Origin: Agrypnia vestita
Taxonomy: Eukaryota; Arthropoda; Insecta; Trichoptera; Phryganeidae
Length of the DNA: 64,000 nt
Direction of reading: 5' to 3'
Assembly: GCA_016648135.1 (NCBI GenBank)
Contig: JADDOH010002329.1
Coordinates: 186,001 to 250,000 of the forward strand
Numbering within the stretch: the stretch's first letter is position 1; each line of letters opens with the position of its first letter. Below the pieces are notes generated by a model. That model did not search any database. It had not been told where the DNA came from and worked only from the letters and a program-made list of their open reading frames with translations. A program made the position numbers and the translations under genes. This document shows positions 10,231 to 21,469 of this stretch, in pieces.

Positions 10231-10620
10231 CAGAATATTTTTGAGTTTGTTCAAATCTTTCAGAACGGTAGTGCTGAATTTCAATCATTAATCAATTAAT
10301 GTTGATGTATCTTTGACAAGAAATCCAGCACTACCGTTCTGAAAGATTTGAACAAACTCAATTTCAATCATTAATCAATTAATGTTGATGTCTCTTTGAC
10401 AAGAAATCCAGCACTACCGTTCTGAAAGATTTGAACAAACTCAATTTCAATCATTAATCAATTAATGTTGATGTCTCTTTGACAAGAAATCCAGCACTAC
10501 CGTTCTGAAAGATTTGAACAAACTCAATTTCAATCATTAATCAATTAATGTTGATGTCTCTTTGACAAGAAATCCAGCACTACCGTTCTGAAAGATTTGA
10601 ACAAACTCAAAAATATTCTG
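10231..10620. repeat. 83-bp x 4 tandem array bounded by perfect 46-bp inverted arms
   Basis: Units at 10279-10361, 10362-10444, 10445-10527 and 10528-10610 are 83 bp each and almost identical (one base differs in unit 1). Each ends with CAGCACTACCGTTCTGAAAG and GATTTGAACAAACTCAA. The left flank 10231-10276 is the exact reverse complement of 10575-10620 over 46 bp, so the block can fold into a large hairpin. The unit is related to the tail of the GTCTC family seen at 30005-30082 and 59336-59402. Confidence 0.95.
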
Positions 10621-10849
10621 AAATAATTAAAATTTCACCTCGGACGCGCCTATACTATGTTATTACATAATATTATTGTTTACACATATAAAAACAACTG
10701 TTTGTATTTCGACAATTTACCTTTTTAAATATAAATACATTTTAAAAACAACTTTAAAACTCTACGCATAAATAAAATATAAATTAGCCTCATACATTGG
10801 CAACCGTACAATTTTGAACCTTTGTTTATTACCCCAAAACATTAAATTA
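10621..10849. other. Unassigned AT-rich DNA
   Basis: No feature recognised. Confidence 0.4.
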
Positions 10850-11130
10850 CTTTGATTGCACGTTGGCCAATATTGCGCCAATTGGCAATTTGACTTGTCT
10901 CACCTTCCGCAACCTCCGGAACCCCACACCTCCCCCTCCCCACGGCCGCAAAGGCTCTGCCTCTATCTGTCTCGTTCCGCTGATTGGAAATTCGTTATAC
11001 CTTACCCGAGACGTAATACAAGATTCCCGCATAAATTATTTGTACTGGTACCCATCGCCGTATTGGAAATGACGTTATGTTCTGCACCCCATCTCGGTCA
11101 TGTTTTCGGCTTGATTTTGTGCTTACTGAG
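10850..11130. other. GC-richer island, C-tract
   Basis: Low-repeat, GC-richer segment with overlapping short frames in two plus frames and one minus frame, none domain-like. It includes CCACACCTCCCCCTCCCCAC. Candidate regulatory or conserved non-coding DNA. Confidence 0.3.
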
Positions 11131-12511
11131 ATGAACCGACTATTGAGTCAATTGAGGTGTTACGCTTGCGAAGGTATCGGTTAGTATTTTGTTATATCAT
11201 AGATGTGTATAAAATATACTAGACCGTTAATTACTTCGAGACACTTTAATAACACGCGGTCAACTATAAAAACATTTAAAAATAAAACTAACCTATAAAA
11301 ACCAAGTTTTTGTTATACTCCCTCTCTCATTGAAACAGGTTTCACGCCCACGCGTCGGGCTCGAAAATTAAATAATATATAAACCGTTAAAATTTCGAAA
11401 AATCTTAAATTATACTATAATTATTTTTTAAACTAAATTTTTTTAGATCCTTCTTATCGTCGCCTGCCGTGTCTGCCTGCAAAGTTTCAGCTCGATTGGA
11501 TCGCGGGAAAAGGGTTAAAAATTGATCCAAAAATTTTTCGGCAGACAAGCAGACGCTACGAGTTAAAAGAAAGGGAATAAGAAAACATATTTGAAACGGT
11601 GATCTAATTCATAAACGTGTCCGTTTTTTTTTTGTTCTGCTTCACACTCTAATACATAAAATCGCCGCCATACAAGGATGTACTTCAAACACTTTGATAA
11701 GTTGGTGTATTATACGCATAACGTATTTTCTGTCGTCCCGCTGTTGGCTTGAACAAGAGACTGCGTAACTTAGTATAAAATTTATATAGTATAGAATAGT
11801 ATAGTATAGTATAGTCAAATCGACATACGTTGTGATAGTATATTCAGAAAGCTTATAAAACATCCACTGTAACATGTAATTTGTATTACGTACACGAATG
11901 AAGAGATTTTATCTGATTTATCTTCAGTAATGCTATTTGCAGGAAATTGTCATTAAACTTTCTCGTATGAATTTTTACAAAGCTGGCATTTTAATTGTAT
12001 ATTCCAATATAATATTTTTCAATTCCTTAGAGTCTACGATACTCTTGAGTACTCTATACGCGGCTAAACCGCCTATTCTAATGCTACAAGTGCATCAGCT
12101 CTACAGCTTTGACACTTTTACCAACTACCTTACTGGCTACTCATTATAAGTTTCATTTGTTACATGAATTTTTAAGGGTAAAAAAGTCTAATAAAAAACC
12201 TACAATTGTATATTCTTCAAATTTGTATACCATGTACCTGATTGACTTTGGAACCCGCGCACTCTACACTTGCGCAGCGATTTTATATCATATAATATAT
12301 TAATTTACCCGATCATTCTTAATTTCATATTATACATTGTTTGACATGAAGCGTGTATTATGCTTGTATCATGCTTTTTCCTACCTGTCATAAAATGCTT
12401 TGACTTTAATTAAACTCTAAGGCTGATCATTCGCTGCAAATGCATATTCGGCTTTTTTTTTCGAAAATGTGTGTTTTTATTCTTCATTTATATCACTACC
12501 TATGTGTTTAA
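11131..12511. other. Unassigned, with a repeat-like patch
   Basis: Mostly AT-rich. Bases 11330-11575 contain CTGCAAAGTTTCAGCTCGAT and GGCAGACAAGCAGACGCTAC, which have the look of a dispersed repeat but have no second copy in this window. A run of TATAG units lies near 11788-11815. Confidence 0.35.
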
Positions 12512-12765
12512 CTACATTTTTTTAGGATGATGACTTAGTTAAAACTTTTCTTCTTATATAAAAGTAATAAGTTGAACATTATTTACAATATTTAAGAAAA
12601 TATAAGCATTAATTGACAGCCCGCGGCCAAAAAATAGTGCTAAACTACTTTTTTTTAGGATGATGACTTAGTTAAAACCTTTCTGCTTTTAAAAAAGTAG
12701 AAAATTAATCATTATTTACAATATTTAAGAAAATATGAGCATTAAACGACAGACCGCGTCAAAAA
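12512..12765. repeat. Tandem duplication, 123-bp offset
   Basis: TTTTAGGATGATGACTTAGT starts at about 12531 and again at about 12654, and the two units share ATTATTTACAATATTTAAGA and a GACAG-CCGCG-like end. Two copies, moderately diverged. Confidence 0.8.
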
Positions 12766-12999
12766 AGAAATCGTTTTTAAATTAATAGGTTCTGAATATT
12801 TATGTATGCGGAGAATAATTTTTCTTATGAGTTAAAAGCTAGCCTTATATAAAGCTGTACTAAAATAATTAAAAATGATGATGATTAATATACATAAAGT
12901 ACATTTTTTGATGATTTTAACAAAAAGCGCCAAATCGAGTTATTAACGCCGTGTTAAAAGAATTAATATTTTTCATATTTTTTAAACCCTAAATGAGGT

Positions 13000-13320
13000 A
13001 GCTCGTTGCGTCGTACGAATGGATACGCGCGTTTAAGAAAATACGACAATTAATGTGCCGCGCGACCAGGTCGACAACGGCGAAACAACATGCGAGCAGA
13101 CGGTGTTAATTGGTAAACTGTGACTTTGCGGGTATTGTAATCAAATTTAGGGCTCGCACCAACGCTCTTGTAGATTGGTCCACAGCAGTTGTCGGTGACA
13201 AGGGCCGCATTGGTGCCGGCTATTAGCTTGCTCGGCCGACAGCCAGAAATTTGCGTATTCATTGTCAAATTAAACCGCGTGAAATAGCTTCGCGGCGGGG
13301 GAACTTTCTAAATATCTTGT
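13000..13320. other. GC-richer low-repeat island
   Basis: Markedly GC-richer than both flanks, with many CpG dinucleotides. It contains the minus-strand frame described separately. Candidate exon or conserved regulatory DNA. Confidence 0.35.
13050..13262 (-). CDS. Hypothetical small ORF, about 70 aa
   Basis: From an ATG at 13262 the minus frame encodes MNTQISGCRPSKLIAG, then TNAALVTDNCCGPIYKSVGA, and ends RRCRPGRAAH. No signal peptide, membrane segment or known motif was recognised. The codon third positions are unusually C/G-rich for this window (GCC GGC ACC, GTC ACC GAC AAC TGC), which is suggestive, but a GC-rich patch alone could produce this. No polyadenylation or splice context was established. 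It may be a chance frame inside a conserved non-coding element. Confidence 0.2.
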   Translation of the reverse strand: MNTQISGCRPSKLIAGTNAALVTDNCCGPIYKSVGASPKFDYNTRKVTVYQLTPSARMLFRRCRPGRAAH

Positions 13321-13391
13321 ATATATTTTACAATCATCAAACTACAACACTTTTAATCAATTAATTAATTAATCGAAGATTAATTATAGAA

Positions 13392-13505
13392 GTCTCACAG
13401 AGACGAAGCTATTTATATATGAGAAAAGTGGATGGAAGTCTCTTGTACGATGGCTCAGGGCCTCCGAAATGAATGAGCCCGCTTAAGCGATCACTCTACA
13501 CAATT
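13392..13505 (+). repeat. GTCTC-family element arm
   Basis: Begins GTCTCACAGAGACGAAGC and runs through GCTTAAGCGATCACTCTACA, where the family palindrome has lost one match. Confidence 0.85.
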
Positions 13506-13561
13506 CAAAAAAATAAAATATAGAGTTATCATTTTTAATTGTGTTATCTATGTATACTATA

Positions 13562-13645
13562 TATATTAATGAGAAAAAATAACAGCAGATGCCTCTAGCA
13601 GAGACCAGTGCAATATATTAAATGTTCTGGATTCTATAGCTAGAC
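13562..13645 (-). repeat. GTCTC-family distal segment
   Basis: AATGAGAAAAAATAACAGCA and the following bases match the distal part of the copy at 41320-41390 (AATGAGAAAGACGACAGATA). Confidence 0.5.
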
Positions 13646-13877
13646 CTTATTCAAAAGAATGTGCGCAAAAAATACGTGTATTATTACGATGCAAAAAATG
13701 AACACAAATGAAGTTTTTCTAGTAAGTAAGTAACCTTTTTTGAACTAAAAAATGTATATTTATTTGGGATGTCATATTGAGGCTTGTAATACGGGTTTGC
13801 CAGGCAACTTTCCCTCGCTTTCTTCTTACTGGACAAAGCTTGGGAATGGTCTTTTAATTGTGGTTAACCTATAACAT

Positions 13878-14155
13878 ATATATATAGAACTTTCAAAAAT
13901 TTGATAATGCGTGGATATATTTACAATTGAATTGGTGAACGTTGCATTGTGTAAAGTGATCACTTAAGCCAGCTCATACAGGTTGTAAGCCCTGAGCCAT
14001 AGTATAAGAGACTTCCATCCACTTTTCTCATGTATAAATAGCTTCGTCTCTGTGAGACTTCTTTAATTTATCCTTAGTTGATTAATTATCCCTCTGGGGA
14101 ACAAATCCATTAACTGTGTTCTTAGAACATACTTTCATATAAACATATTGTTAAA
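13878..14155 (-). repeat. GTCTC-family element with tail
   Basis: The arm reads leftwards from GCTTCGTCTCTGTGAGAC (14042-14059), through AAAGTGATCACTTAAGCCAG, to TTCAAAAATTTGATAATGCG. The family tail follows on the right in plus orientation: CCCTCTGGGGAACAAATCC and GTGTTCTTAGAACATAC. Confidence 0.9.
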
Positions 14156-14191
14156 ATAAATAAATTGATCAAGATGATATAGTATGTGAAT

Positions 14192-14340
14192 GTCTCATAG
14201 AGACGATATATTTTATATGGGTAATTCGGTATGAAATTCATTTTTTTGGTGGGCCAATAAAACGGCTTACGACCTTTCGTACGGCTGGCTTAAGTGTACT
14301 TACAGAATGTAACTTTCACCAATTCACCCATAATAGGATT
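14192..14340 (+). repeat. GTCTC-family element arm, diverged
   Basis: GTCTCATAGAGACGATAT begins the copy and GTACGGCTGGCTTAAGTG follows; the palindrome is degraded. Only about 130 bp separate it from the preceding inverted copy. Confidence 0.75.
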
Positions 14341-14904
14341 TTTTGGAATGATTAACTTGCACACCTCGTTTGATATGTAAATTTTATTTTCACTACCGCC
14401 ACCTATGGTCGGAAATTTGATAAGCTTAGGTTAATCTTGGTTTAAACAGGTTTGAAATATTGATTTTTTGCTCAATTTTCTTAATGTGAATGAAAAAAAA
14501 CTCTGCTAATTTTTTTAAATCGTATGTACCTGTAGATATCTTAAATGCTTCAAATCATCTAAGGACTATTTCAAATTGTCCGTGATCGATATCCTGTGTA
14601 AAATTATGGAAACATGTAATATACCATCACCTTCATTCGCAAATTTTTTAATCATAGCAGCACAGATTTTTTAAAATCATAATTAAAATATATTAAATAT
14701 AGGTATACTCTTTTTTTTCTTTTGTATTTAGAAGTTATTTCTTAGATAATTGTTTTTTTGTTAATTACTTTAATTTAATTGATGATACTAAACATCTTCC
14801 TTTTCACAAGACCAGTACTGACATCTATAATAACACAGATCTATTAAAAGAAGAAGAAGAAGATGATCGTATATTATTATTATATCATGGATATATTAAT
14901 GTAT
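14341..14904. other. Unassigned AT-rich DNA
   Basis: Nothing recognised. Confidence 0.4.
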
Positions 14905-15125
14905 TAATGATTGATTTGGCGTTAACATAGCAAAGATTATTCATGATGATTATAAAATAAGGTGAAAAACATTAACTTTGTTACCTCTACGTGAGTTAAA
15001 TAATATTTTTATATTTTATTATTCAAGTTTGAAGAGTAAAAGAAGCTCTCATAGACATGGGACGTATTAAACTACTATTATTCGATATAAGTACCTGTTT
15101 TAATTAATTAATTAATAACTACGTA
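14905..15125 (+). repeat. GGCGTTAACAT repeat family, copy 1
   Basis: Shares TTTGGCGTTAACAT, ATTATTCATGATGATTATAA, AAAAACATTAACTTTGTTAC, CTACGTGAGTTAAATAATAT and the TTCAAGTTTGA...AG-AGCTCTCATAGACA run with 50117-50260, and partly with 30887-31240. Non-coding. Confidence 0.7.
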
Positions 15126-15237
15126 GGAACAGAGAATGTTATATTTTTATTTATTCAATAAAATGTTTGTCCGCTAAATATATACTACATTATTATATTT
15201 CAACAACATTATCCTAATATATATTTTATTCTTTCAG

Positions 15238-15330
15238 GTAAGTTCAACATCTATCAAACTCGAAGCTGTCGAAGGCAAACTGCTTGAATACACTTTCTAA
15301 GATCCAGAAAACAGTAGGTGTTCTAAAAAT
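15238..15330 (+). CDS. Candidate 3' coding exon (gene unknown)
   Basis: The segment is preceded by a good acceptor (TTTTATTCTTTCAG ending at 15237) and followed by a consensus donor (AAT then GTAAGT at 15331). One frame reads VSSTSIKLEAVEGKLLEYTF and then stops at 15298-15300, so it could be the last coding part of a transcript with a 3' UTR intron, or a non-coding exon. A second acceptor follows at 15776. The protein is not recognised. The case rests on splice-site quality only and could be coincidence in AT-rich DNA. Confidence 0.3.
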
Positions 15331-15776
15331 GTAAGTCTTTTATGTAATTTAATAAGAAGTTTGAGAATAATATTTTACTACCTTGGGTGAGAATGTATTG
15401 ATTTTTGTTTCATTACCCTTCGCCAAACTAATAAAAAATATACTCTCTTTCGTGATATTAAAAGTATTCCGAACAACCGTGAAAATTACTTGATCGCTTA
15501 AATTGATTGTTTTTATTAATTCTATTGTTTATAGTTATTTTTAAATACCTTATAAAACAACGAATTAAATTACAAGTTTAGGTAAACGAAGTATGTTTGA
15601 AATATATTGATTCTTCTAAAAGAATAGTCTATCGAACATTAACCTCATAATTTTATTTATTATCTCTTCTATACCCAATCGTTCCAAGTGCTCAAATTAT
15701 CTCATCCCCGGTCAGTTTATCTTAATTCTATCGCCTTCTTTCTCTCTAATTAACTTATCATTCTATTATATTACAG

Positions 15777-15830
15777 ATGACAACGTTTTGTAAGAAAAAT
15801 CAAATAAATAAAAAAAATGTGGTCCCCAGA
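15777..15830 (+). other. Candidate terminal UTR exon with polyA signal
   Basis: A long pyrimidine-rich tract (CTTCTTTCTCTCTAATTAAC, then TATATTACAG) ends at 15776, and AATAAA lies at 15803-15808. It could be the last exon of the transcript proposed at 15238-15330, giving a 446-bp intron. The right boundary is a guess. Confidence 0.25.
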
Positions 15831-15979
15831 ATAGCTAATGATTTACGTATTTATTTTCATCCAACACAAAACGAAAAATGTAACTTAAAAATATTTCTTT
15901 TAACATGAAATTCTTTTAAGATAACAAAATATTTCGGCCTCCATAGTTAAGTTACGTTAGGATATGTAAAATACATATA

Positions 15980-16051
15980 CAATACACACGCACACATATA
16001 TATATATATATAGATAGATATATATAGATATATATATATATATATATATAT
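15980..16051. repeat. AC/TA/TAGA microsatellite
   Basis: ACACACGCACACAT followed by a (TA)n run interrupted by TAGATAGA. Confidence 0.9.
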
Positions 16052-16062
16052 CGTCGCTGTAT

Positions 16063-16322
16063 TTATAATAAATCATGTGTCGTTTTGTACATATAGACGA
16101 TACATAGATGTTTATTTCTTGCTCGAAGATAAGCTTCGGTAGTGAAGAATTGAAGAAAAGAAGTGAAGATTCGCGAATAAAATAACAGATTTAGACTGGG
16201 GATATGTGCAACGAAAGATTCGCCGACTCCCGACTTAATAGTAGAGGCTCCATACAGTGCGATGTTTTCTTCGGTTTCCAGCTCATAATATGTACTCCCT
16301 CTGTGCACAAAGTTGCCAACAT
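16063..16322 (-). other. Open frame of uncertain nature
   Basis: A minus-strand frame of about 86 codons contains FVHRGSTYYELETEENIALY and GASTIKSGVGESFVAHIP. It has reasonable composition but no ATG in that frame at its start and no recognised domain. It could be an exon piece or part of an old mobile element. Confidence 0.2.
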
Positions 16323-16839
16323 ACAATATATTTATTGCAGTATCGTGTCCTTAATCTACTAACCTAGTTATTTGACCAGACTCAGCAATATTACCCTAAA
16401 AATTCGACCTACCTGCCAATTGCTTTCAAGTTTTCAAGCGAGGAAAATGGGTTATTCTAAAAAGTAAGGTTTGATTTTTAGCGAAATCAAAGTAGTAAGC
16501 AAACCAAAAATTCACAGATATATATGCATATATAAATAGACTGGAAAGTTAAACACAATGATGTGCATTTTTAAAAAATATTTTTTGGTATTACTGTTCC
16601 ATCGATATGATAGTTTCGATATCACGGATAGAACCATTTATTTTTAATACTCAAAAATCATTTTAATGATAGGTTTTCGCATTATTAAGCCATCAAATTG
16701 ATAGGTCATCATCGTTATTGAATGAAATGGCCCGACAATAAATTTCGGAGAACCCTCAAAACGAGCAGTTGATATTATTTCGCAAACAAAACTTTTCCGG
16801 GCGTCACACTGAGCCGATTAAATAGTTTTAATTTAATCC

Positions 16840-17345
16840 GGCTCATTACTCCCGACACGCGGATGTTTAAACAGTCATTATAAGCTTTCGCATTTAATTT
16901 TCACCGCGAATGCGAGCCATCGGAATGTTATTGCAGCGGGCTTTTATTTAATTCATAAAATTCGCCCTTAAATTGACAATTGAACACATCAAAAAATGCC
17001 CGCGCCGGCGGACAACCGATGCGGCTCTGTCTGTGCCCGCCATCAATTACAACTATCACTCGCCAGTTTGTTGCGGACTTTTTCAATATTGTTTTCCCAT
17101 TATTTTCAAGCGTACTTTTTTGAACACCAGTGGGCGAGCCGTCGGGCGATATGGAACGGCCGTTTTCCCCGCGCTTTTCCAACCCCCCCCCGCCCTGTTC
17201 GTATATTTTACTTGCTCCAATAATGTCCATTGAATATAGGGGCGGTACGCAAACACAGAGATACATTTTTATCATTTTTAAACGTTCTGAAATTTTGGCC
17301 AAATCTGAACTGGAAATGCGCATAACGTCCTGGTGGGTGTGACAT
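16840..17345. other. GC-richer low-repeat island
   Basis: Overlapping open frames on both strands and high CpG content, with a CCCCCCCC run near 17186. No domain recognised. Candidate regulatory or conserved non-coding DNA. Confidence 0.3.
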
Positions 17346-17439
17346 GAACGTGTCGGTTCCCTCCAAGTTGCATTCGATATTATTTCAGAATCTTTTTAAA
17401 AGAATGATCAAAATTTCTGAAATGTAATGAAGAATTCTT

Positions 17440-17760
17440 TACTGAATACTCCTTGCGAGATAAGTACGTGCTCCTCACGCATTCACATTTCTTATTTTAT
17501 AGATTAATAATTTATTTGGATTTCTTACTTGATACTATGGCATACCAAATACTTAAACGATTTCTTACACGGTAGCACGACAAATTTCTTACAATATGTA
17601 CAATATTTCTTACAATATGTTACAATGCTTACAATATTTCTAACAATATGCTAAATACTTGCTCCTTACGCATTCAAATTTCTTACATAGTTGTACATAG
17701 CATACAAAATATAAGCTCCTTATATATTTATATACACTCGTATACATAGATTTATTTAAG
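17440..17760. repeat. Degenerate short repeats (TTTCTTACAATATGT)
   Basis: TTTCTTACAATATGT-like units recur three to four times between 17584 and 17655, and CTCCTTACGCATTCA-like units occur near 17470 and 17670. Low-order local expansion. Confidence 0.55.
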
Positions 17761-18589
17761 GTTTTCAAAATATATCTTACGTGAGAAATAAAATAAATTT
17801 TCATGGATGAGATCATAAATTTTATGTTTTTTTTTTATATTCGGATAAAATATGTACTAGTATTCATTGAATTTAAAAAGCTACGTTTTTATTTAATTTA
17901 ACAAGCAATTTGCATTTGTTAAATAATTATGAAACTGCGAAAGTGATGAATAATTAATATTACAGCGACTGTATAGTGAAAACTGAAATATATTTTTCAT
18001 ATCATAAAGCAAAAAGTCTCTTTACCCCACAAAAGACATGGAATATTATACGTGTGGTATTTTCATGGTAAATATCTCTTTTGATACAGATACTTTCACG
18101 CACCTCCAGATTCTAAAGCTCTTTTCAATAGACGACCTACACATGTAACATTGATAAATAAATGCTTAAAACCCGAGAATGTGAACATTAATGTATTGCT
18201 CCATATCAATGTACAGATTGGCTGACGCGTGCAATTTTTTGTAAAAGTTTAAACGAATATTCGCAAATATATTATGTAGCTGAGCCCGTGGAGTTGTTTT
18301 TATTTATCACCCAGGGCATTGGTACAATTTACAGTTTTCAATATATTCGTACAATCCACACATCATAAATAAAAATATTTTTCAATGTCCGTCACAAAAT
18401 TGCAGAAATACGTTATTTTATTTAGAACAAATATTGTGTTTCAGTTATAGATAAAATTAAATTTAAGAGTTTCAGCGATCTTTTTCAAAAAGTCTTTACT
18501 GTAACATCTTCAATTAGGACATATTTTCCACCTAAATATTAATACCAAAAATGTTAAACGTATTTCAAATTCTTCTATCTAGGTTTATA
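17761..18589. other. Unassigned AT-rich DNA
   Basis: No feature recognised. Confidence 0.4.
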
Positions 18590-19875
18590 TTAGGTCCTTA
18601 CATATGAAATTGGCGTTTAGTATGGGAGGAAAATAAAGCCGATTTTTTTTTTATTATAATATATTTATTTAATCAAAGTATGTACCATTGCTATCTATGC
18701 ACTTTTGCCATCTCATAGGTAGTTCATCGATCCCTTTACTAAAAAAACCATTCGGATGGGAATCAATAAAATCTTTGAAGGCGGTTTGGACTGCCCCATC
18801 GGAGTTGAATTTTTTCCTTTGCAAGAAGTTATCCAAATTTCGAAAAAAATGGTAATCTGTTGGGGCAAGGTCCGGAGAGTACGGTGGATGTCTTAGACAT
18901 TCCAATTGAAGCTCCTCTAATTTGGTAGCCGTCTGTTGTGCAGTGTGTGGTCTAGCGTTATCATGAAGCAGCAGTGGCCTAGAGCGATTAACCAGCCTCG
19001 GTTGTTTAGCAGCTAGCTTTTCCATCATGGTTTGCAGTTGCTGACAATAGACATCTGCCGTAATCGTCTGGCCAGATTTAAGAAAGCTGTAGTGAACGAC
19101 ACCAGCACTAGTCCACCAAACGCTCACAAGTAACTTTTTTGGAGTCAATTTTCGCTTGGGGCATGGTTTGGCTGGTTCGGCAGGGTTCAGCCATTGCGAT
19201 GAGCGCTTCCGATTATCGTACAGGATCCACTTTTCATCACAGGTAATGATTCGATTTAAAATCCCTTCATTATTGTGCCGGTTGAGTAATGCAACGCAGC
19301 AGTCAACGCGCGTTTGTTGATTTGCTTCACTCAATTCGTGAGGTACCCAACTTTCAAGCTTTTTCACCTTACCAATTTGCTTCAAGCGGATTAAAACAGT
19401 TTTATCACTAACACCGCAGCCTGCAGCTAACTCGGATATGGTTTGCGATGGATCCGCTTCCACAATAGCCTTCAATTCTTCATTATCAACTTTGGTCTCC
19501 GGCCGTCCACGGGGCTTGTTCTGCAGGTCGAAATTTCCAGAACGAAAACGTTGGAACCAAAAACGCACTGTGTTTTCTTTTGCGGCACCGTCGCCATACA
19601 CATCATTAATCCTTCGAGCCGTTTCTGCAGTACTGGTGCCACGGTGGAACTCGTACACGTAAATAACGCGATATTTCAAGTTTTTCATTTTGTAAACTGA
19701 GTGACGCAAAGAAAAAAAAATTGAGGAAAAAACAAATGAATTATAATTTTCAAAACACAAATACAGGAGTAAATAGCTGTATAAATTTGAATTTGGAATT
19801 CCTAACCAAAGAGAAGATATTTGAGATCAAATTTGCCAGTACGGCAAAACGCCAATTTCATATGTAAGGACCTAA
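18590..19875 (-). mobile_element. Complete mariner element (copy 2)
   Basis: A 1286-bp element begins TTAGGTCCTTACATATGAAA and ends TTTCATATGTAAGGACCTAA, flanked by TA at 18588-18589 and 19876-19877. The transposase is encoded on the minus strand. The inverted ends are the same as in the other two copies. Confidence 0.95.
18669..19688 (-). CDS. Mariner transposase, DD34D, cecropia-like
   Basis: 339 residues from the ATG whose complement lies at 19686-19688; uninterrupted. The D151, D243 and D278 triad, the 34-residue spacing, WVPHEL and the canonical YSPDLAPTDYHFF are all present. Individual differences from the sister copies include V at residue 11 (VIYVYEF), I in SQTISELAAG, R in VLIRLKQ and S in KLESWVPHEL. 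The motif set is the most canonical of the three. It lies in its own intact element and has no functional link to neighbouring sequence. Whether it is expressed cannot be read from the DNA. Confidence 0.95.
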   Translation of the reverse strand: MKNLKYRVIYVYEFHRGTSTAETARRINDVYGDGAAKENTVRFWFQRFRSGNFDLQNKPRGRPETKVDNEELKAIVEADPSQTISELAAGCGVSDKTVLIRLKQIGKVKKLESWVPHELSEANQQTRVDCCVALLNRHNNEGILNRIITCDEKWILYDNRKRSSQWLNPAEPAKPCPKRKLTPKKLLVSVWWTSAGVVHYSFLKSGQTITADVYCQQLQTMMEKLAAKQPRLVNRSRPLLLHDNARPHTAQQTATKLEELQLECLRHPPYSPDLAPTDYHFFRNLDNFLQRKKFNSDGAVQTAFKDFIDSHPNGFFSKGIDELPMRWQKCIDSNGTYFD

Positions 19876-19877
19876 TA

Positions 19878-20880
19878 TAATATATAAACTTTTCGATAAT
19901 ACCATTTAATTCGGTAATTTGAATTTAGCTGTTATTGCCAAAATGTTGCTGCAAGGACTGTGTATCTTGATACTATAAATAGATAATCGAATAAGTTATA
20001 GTTGTGTTCGATAGTTTATTGCTAACTTTAAAACAATTATGACTTTTAATCGCTCTAATTGTGTTTTGATCATTTTATTTTCGAATAATAAATCCACGAA
20101 GGATCGGGAAATTAAATAAAATCGCTAAAGATATTATATTTTCAAGGGTGTCACAAGCTGTATAGTTTCGCGGATGATTAAATTACTGTGAGTATCAATA
20201 TTAACCGTTTGTTTATTTTAATTACATGATTTACTTATTTTTTTAACACAAAGTATTGCATTATTTAAAATTTATTACTAGCCAATTATGGGATCACATA
20301 AAAAATAATAAGCTAAGTTAACACTTGTCCATTCTGTATCATTTATGAATGATTTTATTCGTATAATCTCGTTACTAATAATTTGGATTCTTTAAAATAT
20401 ACTACCTAACATGCTTTGTTTTTTTGCACTGTAACGCACTGGGACAGCGTTCCGACACCTTTTTTACAGTTTCGTAAATATTTCAAAAGCAATTAGACGA
20501 AACTATGTTCGCGCTTACATAATTACATATGGATTCTATAATTCACCAAAATGAGATAATATATTGTGCTTTTGAACCGGACCGAAATAGTTTCGGTATT
20601 TATTTATATTATGTTTTTATAATTTATAAATATGTAAATTAGGTTATCAATTATATATTTGAAGTTGTTTTGTTTAACTTAAGATTTGATCTTGTCTAAA
20701 AAATAAAGATGAAAGTTTAACATTTATGCTTTCCGTGGCATAGAAAAAGCCGCAGTAAATTTCATTCAAATAATATTTTGATACAATTGTCTTTAATTCA
20801 ATTTAGCATGACAAGAAGGGAGTTCTAGCACCTTTTTTGTAAAAAAAGTACTGCTTACAAGTATAAATTATACGTAAGTA
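19878..20880. other. Unassigned AT-rich DNA
   Basis: About 1 kb without recognisable gene or repeat. Confidence 0.45.
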
Positions 20881-21465
20881 GTATTCTTCTCCCCAGTATT
20901 GGCTCTACAACCCCTCGTAGCAGTTGAGGCATCCTCAAGAATTTTTCTCCGTCGATGTATATATATCACACGCCGTTTCTCTCTAGTTCTGTAAGTCTAC
21001 AACTGATATGTCTTTGAAGACATTGACATTGTTACTTCACCTTAGCTTTGACCTTCCCTAACGCCTACGCCCCGACAGTCTTATATTTAGCAGTGACTTC
21101 GGTTACTGTTCAGTCATCCTCTCCACATGGGCGAACCCTAGTCTTTATATAGAGCGCATTGTTGTAGCTATGCCAAAATTATTTCCTGAAAGCGACATAT
21201 GATGCCCCTCCAAATCATAGGTCGTCTTCAAAACACTACTATATGGCGGCCCTCCGGAGTTTTTTATACTTTTGTCTGTCTATTATTATCGTGATATGTG
21301 AGAAAATATTAAATAAACCGATTTGTAGTATTTTCGAAGTTGGCCGCCCTGTCGCAGGTCTTCCATTCGAGCCGTGACCGGCGCAATTTTGATCTGTCAA
21401 CTTTGCGATGAACGAACGCTAACATTTGTGCCGTATTCGGCTGCGGCTCCACGTTGGGTGCCAAA
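20881..21465. other. Unclassified repeat-like segment
   Basis: GC-richer than the surroundings. A phrase near 21172 (ATGCCAAAATTATTTCCTGA) resembles one near 22318 (ACGCCAAAATTTATTTCCTA). The run GGCTCCACGTTGGGTGCC near 21445 has the look of an LTR or primer-site junction, but no paired LTR was found. Confidence 0.3.
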
Positions 21466-21469
21466 CTAT

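Noticed and set aside
21440..21465. LTR/primer-binding-site junction GGCTCCACGTTGGGTGCC
   Set aside because: No second LTR, polypurine tract or gag/pol frame was found nearby.
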